From contig JAUWZH010000172.1 of NCBI GenBank assembly GCA_030615435.1, forward strand, positions 1 through 5,776: a stretch of 5,776 nt of DNA, in the 5' to 3' direction. The notes beneath the pieces are model-generated. The model saw nothing but the letters and a program-made list of their open reading frames with translations. It made no database searches and was not told where the DNA came from. This DNA comes from Candidatus Brocadiaceae bacterium. Lineage in GTDB: Bacteria > Planctomycetota > Brocadiia > SM23-32. The position numbers and the translations under genes are program-made. Each line of letters begins with the position of its first letter. Within the stretch, counting starts at the first letter, position 1. Positions 5,753-5,776 of this stretch are shown here, in pieces.

Positions 5753-5770
5753 GGTGGCCACAAGGCCACC
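5753..5770. repeat. Strong hairpin near the right end of the window
   Basis: GGTGGCC-ACAA-GGCCACC, a perfect 7-bp GC-rich stem with a 4-base loop, in a non-coding stretch just outside the element. It contains GGCCACAA (5756-5763), which also occurs in the right terminal repeat (5710-5717). It looks like a REP-type palindromic unit. Confidence 0.5.
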
Positions 5771-5776
5771 CTTCTC

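Noticed and set aside
1..5776. CRISPR arrays, tRNA or rRNA genes
   Set aside because: No regularly spaced direct repeats, cloverleaf or rRNA-like stretches were found. The only tandem repeat is the coding duplication at 1615-1734.

Overview
The window is GC-rich bacterial DNA, probably from a metagenomic contig. The phylum cannot be fixed from this sequence alone. A LarA-type protein, a rhomboid protease opening MIPIRDRNPSG, a NYN/LabA-type protein, and dnaK next to clpB without grpE or dnaJ would suit a Planctomycetota- or Armatimonadota-like lineage, but that is a guess from gene style.

Left part (1-1503, + strand): the last 81 codons of a LarA-family (nickel-pincer lactate racemase-like) protein, a roughly 200-base gap, a complete rhomboid intramembrane serine protease with all catalytic residues, and, 5 bases later, a small membrane protein whose two CxxC knuckles flank a hydrophobic segment. 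The last two look like one transcription unit.

Middle (1504-2645): a minus-strand NYN-domain (PIN-like, LabA/DUF88) gene converges on the left unit. It has a clear RBS, a good sigma70-type promoter and a 60-bp in-frame tandem duplication at its 3' end. A 395-base divergent gap with several hairpins separates it from dnaK. A 14-bp inverted repeat lies just before the dnaK ribosome binding site.

Right part (2646-5776, + strand): a complete dnaK (642 aa) followed after 71 bases by clpB. These encode the two halves of the DnaK-ClpB disaggregation machine. clpB is broken: it is normal through the N-domain, NBD1 Walker A and first pore loop, then homology stops just before the expected Walker B. 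At that point lies a 249-base segment (5474-5722) bounded by perfect 15-bp inverted repeats, with internal hairpins and a terminator-like stem, resembling a MITE-like non-autonomous element. The last 54 bases do not resume clpB and contain another strong hairpin sharing an 8-mer with the terminal repeats. Either clpB is disrupted by nested or composite repeats, or the contig was misjoined in repetitive DNA near its end. The clpB break and its repeat element are the most interesting part of the window. No complete new multi-gene system is visible.
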